Assembly (NCBI GenBank): GCA_025890175.1 | Contig: JANPYM010000009.1 | Span: 124,001 to 188,000 of the forward strand | Direction of reading: 5' to 3' | Length of the DNA stretch: 64,000 nt | Source of the DNA: Ciborinia camelliae | Lineage: Eukaryota; Ascomycota; Leotiomycetes; Helotiales; Sclerotiniaceae | In this document: positions 13,036 through 25,283 of the stretch, piece after piece | How the letters are laid out: each line of letters opens with the position of its first letter | Position numbering within the stretch: the stretch's first letter is position 1 | Made by a program: the position numbers and the translations under genes | The notes under the pieces: generated by a model | Databases searched by the model: none | The model's input: only the letters and a program-made list of their open reading frames with translations | Told to the model about the DNA's origin: nothing

Positions 13036-13180
13036 ATACGAGCTCTGAGTGCGGCCGCTTGGGCCGACCAATAATAGTCCTCGCCTATGGCTCGTTCTCA
13101 TTATTGGCTACGACTCTTCACGACCTCCCTCGCAGCTCATGCTGCGCAACTTGTAGAGCCCTATGAATTTAAACATGCAT
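13036..13180. repeat. GC-rich island in AT-rich DNA
   Basis: About 145 bp containing GCGGCCGC, GGGCCGACC and CCTCGCAGCTCATGCTGCGC is flanked on both sides by hundreds of bases of strongly AT-rich sequence. The inner part includes a short inverted repeat (GCAGC..GCTGC). It is unlike its surroundings and may be a surviving piece of a repeat element; no coding potential was recognised. Confidence 0.35.
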
Positions 13181-13638
13181 TCCCAGCTGTCGCTTAATTA
13201 ATTCAGTGTTTTAGAATATGTATGTTAGAGATATTCTGAGATTCGAAAGCGTTTATTCTCTACATACAACTACAATTCGACTCGATTTATATAGTATATA
13301 TTTTAAGTAAAAGTAGAGTTTTCATATATATATTCAAGTTAGTATGTTTCATTTCATTTTTGTATAATTCAGAGCTATTCAGCGTAGTTTAGGCTCATCA
13401 CAGCCTATTCTTACGGGGCTCAGTCACTGAAAGTCATCATTCAGGGACATTTAGTGTGTTTTTCTCACTGGTTTGGCGTGCTTAATGTCTATATTCCCCA
13501 TATCTAGTGTCATTCAGCGCGTTCTACAGTTATGAAAGCATGAAAACGTATTGTTTAATGACCGAAACTCCCTAATAACTCGAAAACGATATCGAATATG
13601 CCTAAAATGGCCGTGAACCGCCTCCATTTGGTGATATT

Positions 13639-14430
13639 GGTATGAATGTACAACATTTCGAGGCTATTTTGATTCGAAAAGTCAATGCAATATCAATGAA
13701 ATGTCAACCAACAGCCTCAAATAACGGGGATCGTGATGTTCACATGAATATTTGGCATTTCTAAGGTCATTTCGCCTTCAAATGTTAACGAAATTTCACC
13801 ACATTGCCAACAGCCTCAAATCATGCAGATTTAATGATATCTGTACGAATTTACATAGTATTTCGAATATGTTTTGATTCAAAATGTCAATGAAATGTCA
13901 ATCAACAGCCTCAAATAGCGCAGATTGTGATATTTACATGAATATTCAGCATTTCTAAGCCTGTTTCGCAGCGTAATGTTAACGAAAGTTCACCAAATGA
14001 TTGCCGGCGGGCTCAAACAACGCAGATTTTGGTATGTATGAATATTCAGGATTTCCGAGGCTATTTTGACTCGAAACAACAACGAAATGTCTGTCGAAAT
14101 CCCCAAATGACATAGATTTATTGAAATATGTGTGAATTTGCATCATTTCGAGGTTATTCTGATTCGAAATGTCAACGAAATGTCTGTCGAAATCCCCAAA
14201 TGACATAGATTTATTGGAATATGTGTGAATTTGCATCATTTCGAGGTTATTCTGATTCGAAATGTCAACGAAATGTCTGTCATAAACCCCAAATGACGCA
14301 TATTCATCGAAATGATGTGAATTTACAACATTTTGAGGCTATTTTTGCTTCAAATGTCGCCACAATGTGCCGAACAAGCGATATCTGGGTGAATAATCCA
14401 GCATTTCCAAGATCATTTCCAGTGGAATAG
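13639..14430. repeat. tandem array of ~90-102-bp units upstream of hypothetical gene
   Basis: About eight and a half units follow each other, each with a GAATxTxCAxxATTTC phrase, a GATTCGAAA/TCAAAATGT phrase, a GTCAA(C/T)GAAATGTC phrase and a CCTCAAAT/CCCCAAATGA phrase. Units begin near 13639, 13741, 13843, 13936, 14036, 14128, 14220 and 14312. Early units are strongly diverged. From about 14085 to 14278 the array is nearly identical at a ~90-bp period, so the youngest duplication is at the promoter-proximal end. The array stops about 40 bp before a TATA box. Confidence 0.85.
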
Positions 14431-14467
14431 TTGTCTCTTGGGCTCCTTTTGCTGTACCCATTTGTGC

Positions 14468-14474
14468 ATAAATA
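14468..14474 (+). promoter_or_regulatory. TATA box candidate for Cys-rich hypothetical gene
   Basis: ATAAATA is followed by a long C/A/T-rich leader (14480-14800) typical of highly expressed fungal promoters. A probable 5'-UTR intron lies between a gtatgt donor near 14841 and an acceptor shortly before the ATG at 15016. Confidence 0.45.
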
Positions 14475-15015
14475 GAGTCGGTTTCCCCCCTTGGGTATCT
14501 CTCCTTCCTCATCCACATCCACATCCAACAACAAAACATCTTCCATACTTTTAACTTCACTACAAAAAATCCACCGAATTCACACTTCACACACTCCACC
14601 ATCCCCTTGTTACACAACATCCACAAACTCTTCACTTCACAAACCCCACCAAATTCTCACTACGCAAGCTCCATCCAAGGCAATACCAACCCTTCATACT
14701 TCTCAACTATACACCAAAAACCCTACTTCCGCTTAATACTCTCGCATCAACTCTCCTCGCACAGACTCTAGTGCTCTTTGGCTCTTAGGTAGAGTTCACA
14801 CACCCGCATTTTACATACCATCTTGGCAAGTAAAAGCTTCGGTATGTTATTTTCCCCGTGATCTGTGATTTCAATAGCTAAATGATGGCAGTACTTTATC
14901 CGTCACCGTTCTCCGTGCATTTCACACTATAATTAAGTCAACCTCTACATTTGCAAGGTACTTAGCATGTTTGAATTTCAGTTTATCGTATGTGAGGCTT
15001 ACCAACAGTAACAGG

Positions 15016-16242
15016 ATGGACTTTACTGGGAAATTCAAGGATGGAGATGAAAATTATCCAATATATGTCGACCATACAGATAAGAACTGGGAGTTCTACT
15101 ATGACGAGAATGGCAATGCCCTCTGGCTTGATAGCAACCCTCAATATGAATCCACATCAACGCCAGAGTCGTCAATGACACCTTCGACTGCAGCTTACCA
15201 AGATAAAGGTAAAGGGCGTGCTGAATACTCAGCTTCAGAACAAGGGGTATCAGAAAGCGGCTATGAGGGAGCTTCAGGCTCATACTCTCGGGTCATTTCT
15301 AATGAGACAACCCTCCCTTCATCTTATCAACAGATAGCCCCAGCCCCGGGTCAAATGACGGGCTATGGCGGAGGCTCAGGCTCATCTTCCTTTCAGTACC
15401 CCTCTGGATCGGTGTCTTACCAATCGGGCTCTGCTCCGGCGTCCTTGATTCCCTGCCAATATGCAATACCAGTAGTTGGGGACACAGGGTATGTCTCTGG
15501 GTATGCGCAACAGAAATCGTGCCCAAATCCTGCTCGATTTAGCGGACATACGTGTGTTGCCCACGTTGAAAAAGCACAGGCCAGTTTCGCATGCCAAGCA
15601 AAAGTTTATAAGAAGGATGAGAATGGGCAAATACTTTTCAACGACTGTGAACCGATAGTCGAACAAGTTGGAGTTTCAGGTTCCGAAAAAACGGAAGATA
15701 AACTTTGCGGAGACCTGAGAATTAGTGAGAAGTTCTTTTGCGAAAACTGTCGCCCCATGTGGTACCAGTGCTCTTTTGGTCTGGCATTTCCGAAAGCAGG
15801 CTGCAATAACTATGCTCAGCCAGACGAGCCATGGCAAGAGTGGGCCAACTGCTGGACGCACCATGGAAAACTGAATAAAGAATATAACGCTGCCGTCTCT
15901 GAAGGAAACATTGGGTGGCCGGAGCCACGCGAGATGCTGGATCTTAACCCTGCTCCTGAAGGATATCCCAAAAAGTCCATGAGATCAGGGCGGGTACGAG
16001 GGGATTACCGCAGTGGAATTGGTTATGAGAAGAAATGCCGAAAGGATGAGCCGGGACAATCCAAAAAGGAGCAGAAAACCCAATCAACCCTTGCGGAGGC
16101 TCAGGCGAGGTATAGCAGATTGGAAGAAGATCAAAGGGCCAAGAGAGAGAAGAAAAAGGCCATGGAAGAGCAGAGAATGGCCATGGACAGATTGCAGAAG
16201 TTCCAGGATGGTATGAACAGTCTAGAAAAAAGAAAACAGTGA
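15016..16242 (+). CDS. hypothetical Cys-rich protein with C-terminal coiled coil
   Basis: A 408-aa protein in one exon, starting at the first ATG of the frame (MDFTGKF). I do not recognise the family. The N-terminal ~140 residues are acidic, then Ser/Gly/Tyr-rich and probably disordered. The middle, about residues 140-280, holds a dozen or so cysteines including a CENC pair near residue 241 and several histidines, suggesting zinc-stabilised structure. The last ~60 residues are Lys/Glu/Arg/Met-rich with heptad-like spacing, a likely coiled coil. There is no signal peptide, so an intracellular, perhaps nuclear, role is possible but not shown. The gene lies directly downstream of the 13.6-14.4 kb tandem array and is convergent with CRM1. 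Confidence 0.8.
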   Translation: MDFTGKFKDGDENYPIYVDHTDKNWEFYYDENGNALWLDSNPQYESTSTPESSMTPSTAAYQDKGKGRAEYSASEQGVSESGYEGASGSYSRVISNETTLPSSYQQIAPAPGQMTGYGGGSGSSSFQYPSGSVSYQSGSAPASLIPCQYAIPVVGDTGYVSGYAQQKSCPNPARFSGHTCVAHVEKAQASFACQAKVYKKDENGQILFNDCEPIVEQVGVSGSEKTEDKLCGDLRISEKFFCENCRPMWYQCSFGLAFPKAGCNNYAQPDEPWQEWANCWTHHGKLNKEYNAAVSEGNIGWPEPREMLDLNPAPEGYPKKSMRSGRVRGDYRSGIGYEKKCRKDEPGQSKKEQKTQSTLAEAQARYSRLEEDQRAKREKKKAMEEQRMAMDRLQKFQDGMNSLEKRKQ

Positions 16243-18053
16243 GAGAGTCTGAGAGGGGGTCAAGATACTAACTAGTATCCATCATGTACATTAGTCCGTT
16301 GCATTACCAATAACCAAAAGAAATCGTTGCTTTTACCCCCATCTCCCCACCGAATGACATCCCAACACCCTAACAAACCTGCATCACCAGCCCTCAAAAT
16401 ACACTTTCCCACTCCCAAAAAAAAAAGAAAAAGAAATCATCAAAGGAGTAAAATCTAACCAAAATACAACTAACCTGGGCACATCCATTAAGGATACGTT
16501 TCCTACCCACCCCCCTTTCAATCTCCATAATTATGATAACCTCGATTGTACTGAGCGCGAACGAAGATCTGAACCTTAAATAGGTAAGGTAGGTAGCTAC
16601 TACGACTTGGTTATTGGGGTTAGACTCACTAGCGAACTTTGCCCCCCAGATATCCATCTTGGGTGATGAAATCGTTGGCGCTCGAGATGAAGATGTACCG
16701 ACGACATATTGGATTAGTATTTAGCTATGTCCTAGAATTTTGGGGGGTGGAGAGAGGGCGGGGACTTAGCTATTCGCCATCTGCGCCATCGATAGGAATA
16801 ATTGCAATACTCTCCAACTTCTCATTCAACAAACCCCCGTAGATTGCTCCTCCATTATGTGTCATTACTACCAAGCCATCCGCAATACCTCTCCGTTGCT
16901 ATACCACCAACCAACATGCCCTTAGTAGGTTAATCAGCCAGCCAGCCAGCCACCACTACCCAAAGCACAGGGCTCAAAGGAGAATGAACAATACAATCAA
17001 ACATACATAACCCCACCCCTCCCTTCCCCCCCCAATAAACCAACGACCGACCCTTCCTCCTTACCATCTTCAGCATCAGCAATGAAAGCATTGCACACAA
17101 GAAAGAACATTGTACAGACAGATGGCGGGGTAACGACCTTAAACCGGCCATATACTTTCTTGCTTAAAGGGGAGGGGGTGTAGGTAGTAAGTTGGTACTA
17201 GTTAGTATACACGACATGTATTGATGAATCGAAAACGTGTTGGCACCGGATATCCCATCCAGTAAGTGATTGAATGTGCCCGAAGCTGAAGATGCGGAGG
17301 CTTCTAGCTCCTTTACCTAGAAGACTGCTGTGCTGAAGGGTGTTAAGGGTGCAAAACAATGCAAGGGAAGTATGGCTAGTACATGCCCATTGCAATATTA
17401 TGAGTCACTGGCTCATGGATTGACTCACTCCACCTCGCATCGAGGAACCTTTACAAGTCCATATCGTATCAGTACCAAAAGTACTTACTAAAATACTTTG
17501 TATAAAATTATCACGTTGCAAAAGTTCATGATTTCCTAATACCATATTCATTGTAATATCTGAAAATGCTCCTGCATTTACGTCATATTGTCGTATCTCA
17601 TTCCCACTTCGTTTCACCCAATTCTTTGAAAATTGCTCAAACTTCCTCCACCGACTGACACATGCACAATGTGCCTCCTAAATTCAGAGGTATCGAGAAA
17701 TGAAAAATTGCGTCGCAAATGCCTATTGTGTATCTCCTCACGATGGTTATCGGAGTGAATCTAAACAGAAAAATAACTTTTTAGACAAACAATATCATTC
17801 TGATCCTTCGTAGTAACTCCACTTAGGTAGCGAAATTGCTCCTGAGTATGTGATATCATTGGGCGAAAAAGTAAGGAAAATATCATTATCCAGATCGGAC
17901 AGCAGTTTGTCCTGCTGGATGTATAGGGAAAGTTGTTCAAAGATCGTAAGCGTCCCAACCATCAAGTGTATTGGCATTATAGTTGATTCGGCGTTTTTGA
18001 TCTGAGGGTGGGTCTTCTGGTCGTGCATGGTCTATTCGTAGCTCCTCATCAAG
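16243..18053. other. intergenic region between convergent genes
   Basis: It holds the 3' flanks of the hypothetical gene and of CRM1. It includes C-rich low-complexity DNA (16320-17060), a CCAG tetranucleotide run near 16935-16955 and an AG-rich stretch. No gene is supported. Confidence 0.5.
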
Positions 18054-21000
18054 TCACAACTCATCTTCATCTTCAAGTTCTGCTGGCTTGATAAGACCTC
18101 CAACCTTGGATAGACGTTCACGTTCTGCAGCCTTGGCATCTCTTTCAGCTGTCTCCTTCTCATCAGCATAAAGCTCAGCATTATCGCCAGCAAACTCCTT
18201 CAACGAAATCAAGAAGTCGCGTAGGTTAAGTCTGAATCTATCGGGAGAGTGGTTAAGAGTGAAGAGACCCTCGACAAAGGCCTGGATTTGAGGTCTGAAA
18301 TTGGTTAGCAATGTGAATTAACAGCAGAGAGAGTAATCACTTACGCCTGAAGATTAGGGAAAGCATTCTGTAACAAAGTAGCCACAAAGTTTGAAAGGAA
18401 ATCTTTGTTGCTTGTTCCTGGTGGTGCTTGGTCCTGAATGTAGATTGGGCCTTGGATCTTTTGAGGGGAGCCATCCGCTGGTTGGACAAAGTAGAACATT
18501 CTTGCCAACAAAGTTGCTTGTGATTTGAAACCGGCTTTGTGATCAGTATCGGTGAGTACGAAGAACACATCCTGGAGAATAGGAACGAAGAATTGCTGGA
18601 AGAAGGCATTGGAGGTTGCAGGATCGGTCTCTGCAATATTGGTAATCAACTCCAAACACATGTTAAGACCAGCATATTCAACTTCACGGTTGTCATGCTT
18701 GCTAGCCCACATGCAAGAATCAATGACGAATTTGAATTGACGGTTGTCGAGTTTGAGGAGTGCGGGGAAGCAGTGGAGATTGATTGCCCGGAGTAGAGTG
18801 AAGAATTCGACCCGATGTTCTGGGAACTCGGAGAAATCCTTGTTGATCATCTCCAAAGTACATTCGAAAACGTTCGACATGATGTTTGGGACTTGATCTT
18901 CCATAAGGCCCTGCGTTGGATGTTAGTAAAGTGCCGGAGGTATCTCCAAAACAAATGAGACTTAAAAAATGAAAGGGTATGCACCACTGAATACTTCGAG
19001 CGATATGGGGTCCAACGTACAGAAAGCTTGGTTATGATAACGGACATAACCTTGAGGACCTCAGCATCACGGGCACCTGGAACATTGCGGTTGTAATCGA
19101 CGAGTACGGCCTCGAGAAGAGCCGGAACGATGTTGTTGCGAACCATCTCAAGATCATCGGACTTCTCAACGTAGGTTTCGATGAGCTTGAGAATTTCCTT
19201 CTTGATAGTTCTCAAGCCTCGGACCCTAGGCATCTTAGTAGCAATCTCGCCTATTACAGGTTAGTGTCACCGATTATAAAGACATTATGTTAGAACCATT
19301 TACCTTCATTTGCAACTGCTTCAGAAATCATTGTGCTGGTAGCCTTGTACATAGACAACATATCAAGGTAGATACGGCCAATCTGAGGATAGAAGTAACT
19401 TCCGATCGAAGAGCAAGCAGACACGTTAGTCTTCATAACATTACCAATGACCTTGATGGTATCCGCATCTTGGAGAATTTGTGGGTTAGAGGTTGCTTGA
19501 GCAATAATCGCATCCCAAGCAGCGTTTGGATATGACATCAACTCAGCAATGAGTCGTTCTTGAGCATTCTTCTGTGGTTGAGCTGCAATCATGTAACCGC
19601 ATGCCTCGTAGAAAGTGTGCACTTGTTGAGGGGATAGGTCACAAGTAATCTTGCGCATCGTTCTGACAATTTCCTCGATGAATGGCTCCGATTCACCAGG
19701 TTGCAGAGCAACGAAGTGGCGCTTGCACTGTCTGGCAATCTTAATGAACGTATCACAAGCCATGTCTTGAACACCCTCATGAGACTCGTGCATGAACTCA
19801 AATAATTTGTTGACGACCGTCTTCAAGAATTTCCAGTGAGCCTTCAAGAAACGTGGATATTGACCAACGATATACATGATGTTACTGGCAACCACAGCTT
19901 TGTTGTCCTTTCCTCGTTTCATCTCAGTCAAGCCGAGTAAATCCTTGATGACGGTAACCAAGAAGCGCTTCTCAGTCTCTTCATTCATGGCAAGGGAGAT
20001 GGATCCAATAGCCCAGCACAAAGTATTGCAATTTGCCCATGACCATTCAGTACCATCAACTTGTCGAGACAGCTTCTCGGTCATTATGTTTTCGGTATCG
20101 ACCACATCCAAATGGGTCAGATAAACCAAGCACTCTCTGGTTGTCTTGTACAATTGAATGGTGTCGCTCTCCTTAACGAATTCACGAACAATCTCACCCT
20201 CATCGTTCTCAACAATCAACACCTCCTCAGGTTTGACCATCTTCTCAATCATGACGATTCGCAAGTTTGAAAGCACTTCATTGTACTTGTGTTTTCGGAG
20301 GGGGTAATTGGCGAGCAAACTTGGGTTTGGTGCACCGGAATTTGAAAGACCGCCGACACCCATACCGACGAGTGGATTGACATCTCCGATGGGCAGTGAC
20401 TGCTGTTCGTCGTACAACTCTTGAACAAGTCTAGTCCAGTATTCTAAACAAATCTTGAAAATTTCTCGATCCTCGATTTGGGAAATTCTGATGAGGTAGA
20501 AATGGCCATGGGAGAGGAAATCACGGTTCGGAAGATTCTCTATGAGCTATTGGGAGAGTTAGAATTCATCGAAAGGCAAAGAGGGAAGAGGGAACTTACG
20601 GTAAGGTGGGAGCCAAAAAAGTTGCATAAGAAAAGGGCCAAATTCTGGATAAACTCTTGGTCCTTGGAGTTGCTAGAGCTATAGGTGCTCTTGAGGTCAA
20701 GAGACAAGGGGATGATCTTAGATATTGTGGTCAGAACCTCGGTGAACATCTGAACCAATTTCTCGTCGTAGTTGTTCCCTGTGCCAGTCTGGAGTCCGCC
20801 AATCTCGGTCAAGCACTTCAATGTAACATTTCTGAATTCAGGCATCTCCAAAAACCTCTCCCTGAGTGTATCGATAACGGTCGTCTCGAAAATGTAGCCA
20901 AGAGGAATCCAGTTAAAGAATCGAAGAAGGGTCTCGAGGGTAGCCTTGATCAAACTTTCTTGGGTGGCGCTATTCAGGACTTCGTTGCAGAGCTGGAAGA

Positions 21001-21805
21001 TAGATGAAAACTCAGCACACATTGTCGTCTTCAAATTCTTGGTCTTGGCAGAAGTCATCTGGTCCGCCGAGTAGTCAAACACCTCCTCGGATAACAATCT
21101 CAAAATCGACATGTTATTCTCGCATATCGACAAACTAGTGTGGCAGGAGGATATGATCTCGTTGATGAATGTAGGCCAGTTGTGAGGCCATTCTTGCTTC
21201 AGAATGGAAACGAGGACGAGGTTCAACTTGTTCAAGAGGACTCTCTGGGACCTAAGAGACTCTTCCGATCCGGAGCATTGTATGATGAAGCCAACGACAA
21301 AATTTCGAATACCTGGAACAAGTCAGCATGGCATTTGCAGTCATGTATGAGCAGATCTCTACGTACCTTGGCACTGCTCTCGGGGCAAGACCTTCCACCT
21401 CGTCATGATAACATGATCCAGAACTTGCAAACCCAAATCTAATCATTTGTCAGCGAAACAACATACAGGACCCAGGGGAATCTTGACCAACATTTGGCTT
21501 GCGGATATGTAGACTCTTGTAATATCTTATCAACTAATAACCACGCATCTGGATCCTCCTTGAACTATACTTGATATCAGTATCGATGGCGATGTTGAAA
21601 GAGAGAATATTTTCGGCGCATAAAGCAATCGTACCTGGTTCATTAAAGCTTGTGCAGATTTTTGCTATAGCATGAACGCGTCAGTAAAGAAGCTCTCCAA
21701 GATAGACAGATCGTTTGGATATATCATCTATATACTCACAGCCTCACCGCGACCCTCATAGAAGGTCTTGACAGTCGCGTCAAGCTCTTCAATGGTGACA
21801 GCCAT
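18054..21805 (-). CDS. CRM1: exportin-1 / CRM1 nuclear export receptor
   Basis: Nine exons on the minus strand: 21740-21805, 21635-21664, 21492-21564, 21367-21438, 20600-21313, 19304-20546, 19021-19250, 18345-18910 and 18054-18294. Phases agree at every junction. The ~1077-aa product matches exportin-1 along its length: N-terminal importin-beta-like Ran-binding region, the HEAT-repeat core including [20 protein letters not shown] and [19 protein letters not shown], and a C-terminus with [12 protein letters not shown] and an acidic ELEDEDEL tail. It exports leucine-rich-signal cargo from the nucleus with Ran-GTP. Two oddities: an extra base in an A-run at 21297-21301 breaks the frame between exons 4-5 and the rest, probably an assembly error; and the residue at the leptomycin-reactive Cys position is Thr (~525, codon 19926-19928). 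Confidence 0.96.
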
Positions 21806-21905
21806 CTTTGCAGCTTGATTTAGGTATGATACCCTATCCTGCTCTCAGTCGATAAGCAATACGCTTTCAATATCCTTTCGTGCAGCTTGCGCTGTTACAA
21901 GAAAC

Positions 21906-21914
21906 TTTATAAAA
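21906..21914 (-). promoter_or_regulatory. TATA box candidate for CRM1
   Basis: On the minus strand this reads TTTTATAAA, about 100 nt upstream of the CRM1 start codon. Position and sequence are consistent with a core promoter; no other evidence. Confidence 0.35.
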
Positions 21915-24321
21915 GAGGTTGATTGTATGTTGAAGAAGTTGTCGAAAATGTCAAGTTGAAGATTGTTGGACCGAGCCTCATGTTCAAAGTGCTTTGTGCC
22001 CCACTAAGAGGAGGGATTCTCTCGGGGACTCCAACACCGATCGGTAAATGGATGGGTCAGGTGATCAATCCTTGACCGTGCCTAATTACCCGTTTGTATT
22101 CTTCTGCTGTTCCATGGATTTCTTCAATTTCTCTGGTCTGACCTGTAGAAATCGTAGAAAGCGAAGGTTTTCAAGAATTCAAGCATTATTGAAGCATTTC
22201 AAGCATTTAATCATATATATTCAATCAAATTTGATTCAATTCATGACCTTGACCAATATAATTTACCACTTTTCCTTTCCTTATCAAGACATGGTTGATC
22301 CACTGTGGATTGTCTTAATTTCTACGGAGTGAACATCTATGGGGCAACGTCATGAATGAGAGAACTGCATAGATTCAGCATGCCCCTCGATTTCTTGTAC
22401 AGGACAAGTAGTGTACCTTACATTACATACCAGTTGACAGCACTTCTTTCGTATCTATTTAAGGATCGAGGTATTATGGAATCAAGTGATCAAATACAAT
22501 CCCAAGACTAATCTTCATGACCTCGGGAGAAGTACAGTAGACATGATTTTTGGGTATTACTGCATGTTCTGGGAGGCTTCTACGTCTTCACCCATTCTTA
22601 TTCCGATATATCACATTCCTGTCTACCTACATGTGGCAATGGAAAGTTAAGGCTTCCATGCCGTTCCAAGGTTTTCCGAATTCCTTCTATGATTTCATGT
22701 CGTGTCTAAATTTCCGAACCAATGATTTCCGGCGGTCCGTACATGAAGTTTATCATCCAATAGGCTTTCAAGGAAAATAACATTCTTGTACGAGCCTAAA
22801 TGAGACCTTATATTCTGTTTGCTTTGGGTCTTATTCAAATATCAAACAGCATACCAGGACACTCATTAGGCCTCTAGGTTATGGGCTGTAAACCAAACCA
22901 ATTTATCCACCCAGGTGATGTGATGTCAGCAGATACACTAAAGATTAACTTGATGGCATCTGTCGGGAATATGGATATAGTGTCATCCATCAACCTCAAA
23001 TAAGAAATAACTTTCTACCTTAACGGCGTGAATATGAAGGCACAAGGAAGAATCAGATGAAAGGTATATTAGGAAGACGAATACATATCTACCAAGAATC
23101 TCTTTTGCACAAACATTTTTGTCTTAACCTTTTATCAATCATCTAATATACACACAGTTATAGAGAGGGGCATGGATTTCCTCTGTTATTTCACGCGTCC
23201 CTCCAAAACCTCTATAGTAGCATCCCCTTAATCAAATTGAACCGGAGGCTAGGAAACATCTGTCTCATTTCAACCCTCCACACAGCTCCTACTAAACAAG
23301 ACAAATCCACCCGTCATACAACTGCCCTTCCTATCCACATCCCGAGGGAAGAAACCTCTATAATACCAACCCATTTTAGACTTCAAAATAATAAAAACCA
23401 AACGAGCAAATAGAAACACACATCTAAACATGAGACCCCCACTCCCCCCCCCCCCCCAAACTCCCCCGCCCTTTCAAAATTCCCCCATCTACACAGCTCT
23501 ACGGCCGGGTCTAGATACCATCCAACTACCTCCTCTTAAATTTCACCCCCGCCAGTGCTCTTCGGGGATGAAATGGCAGTCTGGTACTTCCAACCACCAT
23601 CAAGAATCGAAACACCCTCCATCCATATTGAATCCGAGCTAGAAAACCAAAACCAAGACAAGAAGCGAGATCTCAGATCACTTTTGCTTTGCGATGGCGC
23701 TACGCTACCAAAATGTCTAAATCATAATGCGCGGACGTATATGTTGGTATCGCTAGCCATCACTCAAATCCCCCAATCATGAATCATCAATCATCACTCG
23801 TTATCGATATCCATCTTCACCATCTTCACCATCATCTACATCTAAATCCCCAATCCCAATCAACCGCAATCCCATCCACAATCCCACCCGCAATCCCACC
23901 CCCAAAAATATCCCATTGATCCCATTCCCATTGATCCCATTCCCATTGATCCCATTCCCATTAATCCCATTCCATCCCATTCCATCAACCCCATTCCCTA
24001 CCTACTAATCTACTAATCTACCAATCCAACCCAGTCCAACCCAGCCCAGCTCAGCCTAGTCCAGTCTAGCCAAGCCAAGCCAAGCCAGCTAGTTGGGCTA
24101 AATACTACTTACTTACTACCTACTTACTACCTACTAACTACCTACTAATTAATTATCTAAATACCTAGATGACAGTTAACACTCAATAATTAACAATTAA
24201 ACTACATCCAACCCCTCCCATCCCCTCCCGTCATATCCCAACCCGTAGCTCCAAACTCAAACTCAAACCAAACCAACTCAACCCAAACCCACTCCTACAC
24301 CCCACCCCCAGTCCCCGCGGA

Positions 24322-24470
24322 TGCTACCTACCTACCCACCTACCTACCCACCCACCTACCCAAACTTCCCAACTCAACTAATCACCTCCACCTCCAGCTC
24401 TAGCTTCACCTACAACCCACGATTCCCCCTAAATACCTACCTACCTACCTACCTACCTACCTACCTAAAT
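24322..24470. repeat. (TACC)n tetranucleotide repeats
   Basis: Two blocks of TACC/CACC tetranucleotides, 24327-24362 and 24435-24469, the second a nearly perfect run of about eight ACCT units. Confidence 0.85.
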
Positions 24471-24479
24471 AATTTTCAA

Positions 24480-24806
24480 TCATCATCATCATCATCATCA
24501 TTATCATTATCATCATCATCATTATCATTATCATCATCATCATTATCATTATCATCATTATTATCATTATCATCATCATCATCATCATTATTATCATTAT
24601 CATCATTATTATTATCATCATTATCATCATTATCATCATCATCATCATCATTATCATTATTATCATTATCATCATCATTATTATTATTATTATTATCATC
24701 ATCATCATCATTATCATCATTATCATCATCATCATTATCATCATTATTATCATCATCATCATTATCATCATCATCATCATTATCATTATCATCATCATCA
24801 TTATAT
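24480..24806. repeat. (CAT/TAT)n trinucleotide array
   Basis: About 325 bp made almost only of ATC and ATT triplets in irregular alternation. Both strands stay open, giving poly-Ser/Leu and poly-Met/Ile frames that are not genes. The mixed C/T third positions look like an old ATC array decaying by C-to-T change. Confidence 0.95.
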
Positions 24807-25083
24807 CAGAATACCATACCTACAATACCATACCTACCATACCATACCTACTATACCTACCAAACAATACCATACCTACCATACCATACCTACAATACCA
24901 TACCTACAATACACTCTAAATACCTACTATAAATTCTCATCATTCTTCCCGCATTATTTTCGTCATCTCCTGAAAATGAAATGAAATAAAATGAGATGCG
25001 TATATGCATATATAGATACCTAGGTACCTATATAAGCATTTATAAACCATGCTCGAGATTTTGATTTGATTCAATATCTATTT

Positions 25084-25183
25084 ATTTATTCAGTGGATAT
25101 GTATTCATTTATTCATTCGTTCATTCGTTCATCCATTCGTTCATCCATTCATTCATCCATTCATTCATCCATTCGTTCATGCA
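25084..25183. repeat. (ATTC/GTTC/ATCC)n tetranucleotide array
   Basis: About 100 bp of four-base periodic sequence (TTCATTCGTTCATCC pattern), with interruptions, just beyond the 3' end of the aminotransferase gene. Confidence 0.85.
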
Positions 25184-25283
25184 TTGTATGTAAATTCTCC
25201 CCCACCCAATCTATCCATCTACCTCCGTTTGCAAACCCCAACTCGCAGCCCGCAATCCAATTCTCAAGCCTTAAGCCTCAAGC

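Larger units (their letters stand above)
9996..13638. other. AT-rich repeat-bearing intergenic region
   Basis: No gene can be supported. Contents: a second copy of the LTR-like repeat (11367-11500); two adjacent minus-strand frames (11946-12209 and 12241-12441) that look protein-like but are separated by stops and lack a domain; degenerate short repeats with taaacatcaaa / tctaaacatt phrases (about 12600-12960); and a GC-rich island (about 13036-13180) inside very AT-rich DNA. The pattern suits an old, mutated transposable-element graveyard. Confidence 0.45.
21806..25283. other. intergenic region rich in simple repeats
   Basis: No gene is supported between CRM1 and the aminotransferase gene. 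From 23400 onward it is low-complexity pyrimidine-rich DNA: a C-run near 23445, a 16-bp ATTGATCCCATTCCC-type repeat (about 23913-23975), GCCAA repeats (24070-24090), TACC repeats and the CAT/TAT array described separately. Long open frames here are composition artefacts. Confidence 0.6.

Noticed and set aside
24321..24932. Long Ser/Leu-rich frame and its Met/Ile-rich antisense
   Set aside because: Both are translations of the CAT/TAT microsatellite and flanking TACC repeats.
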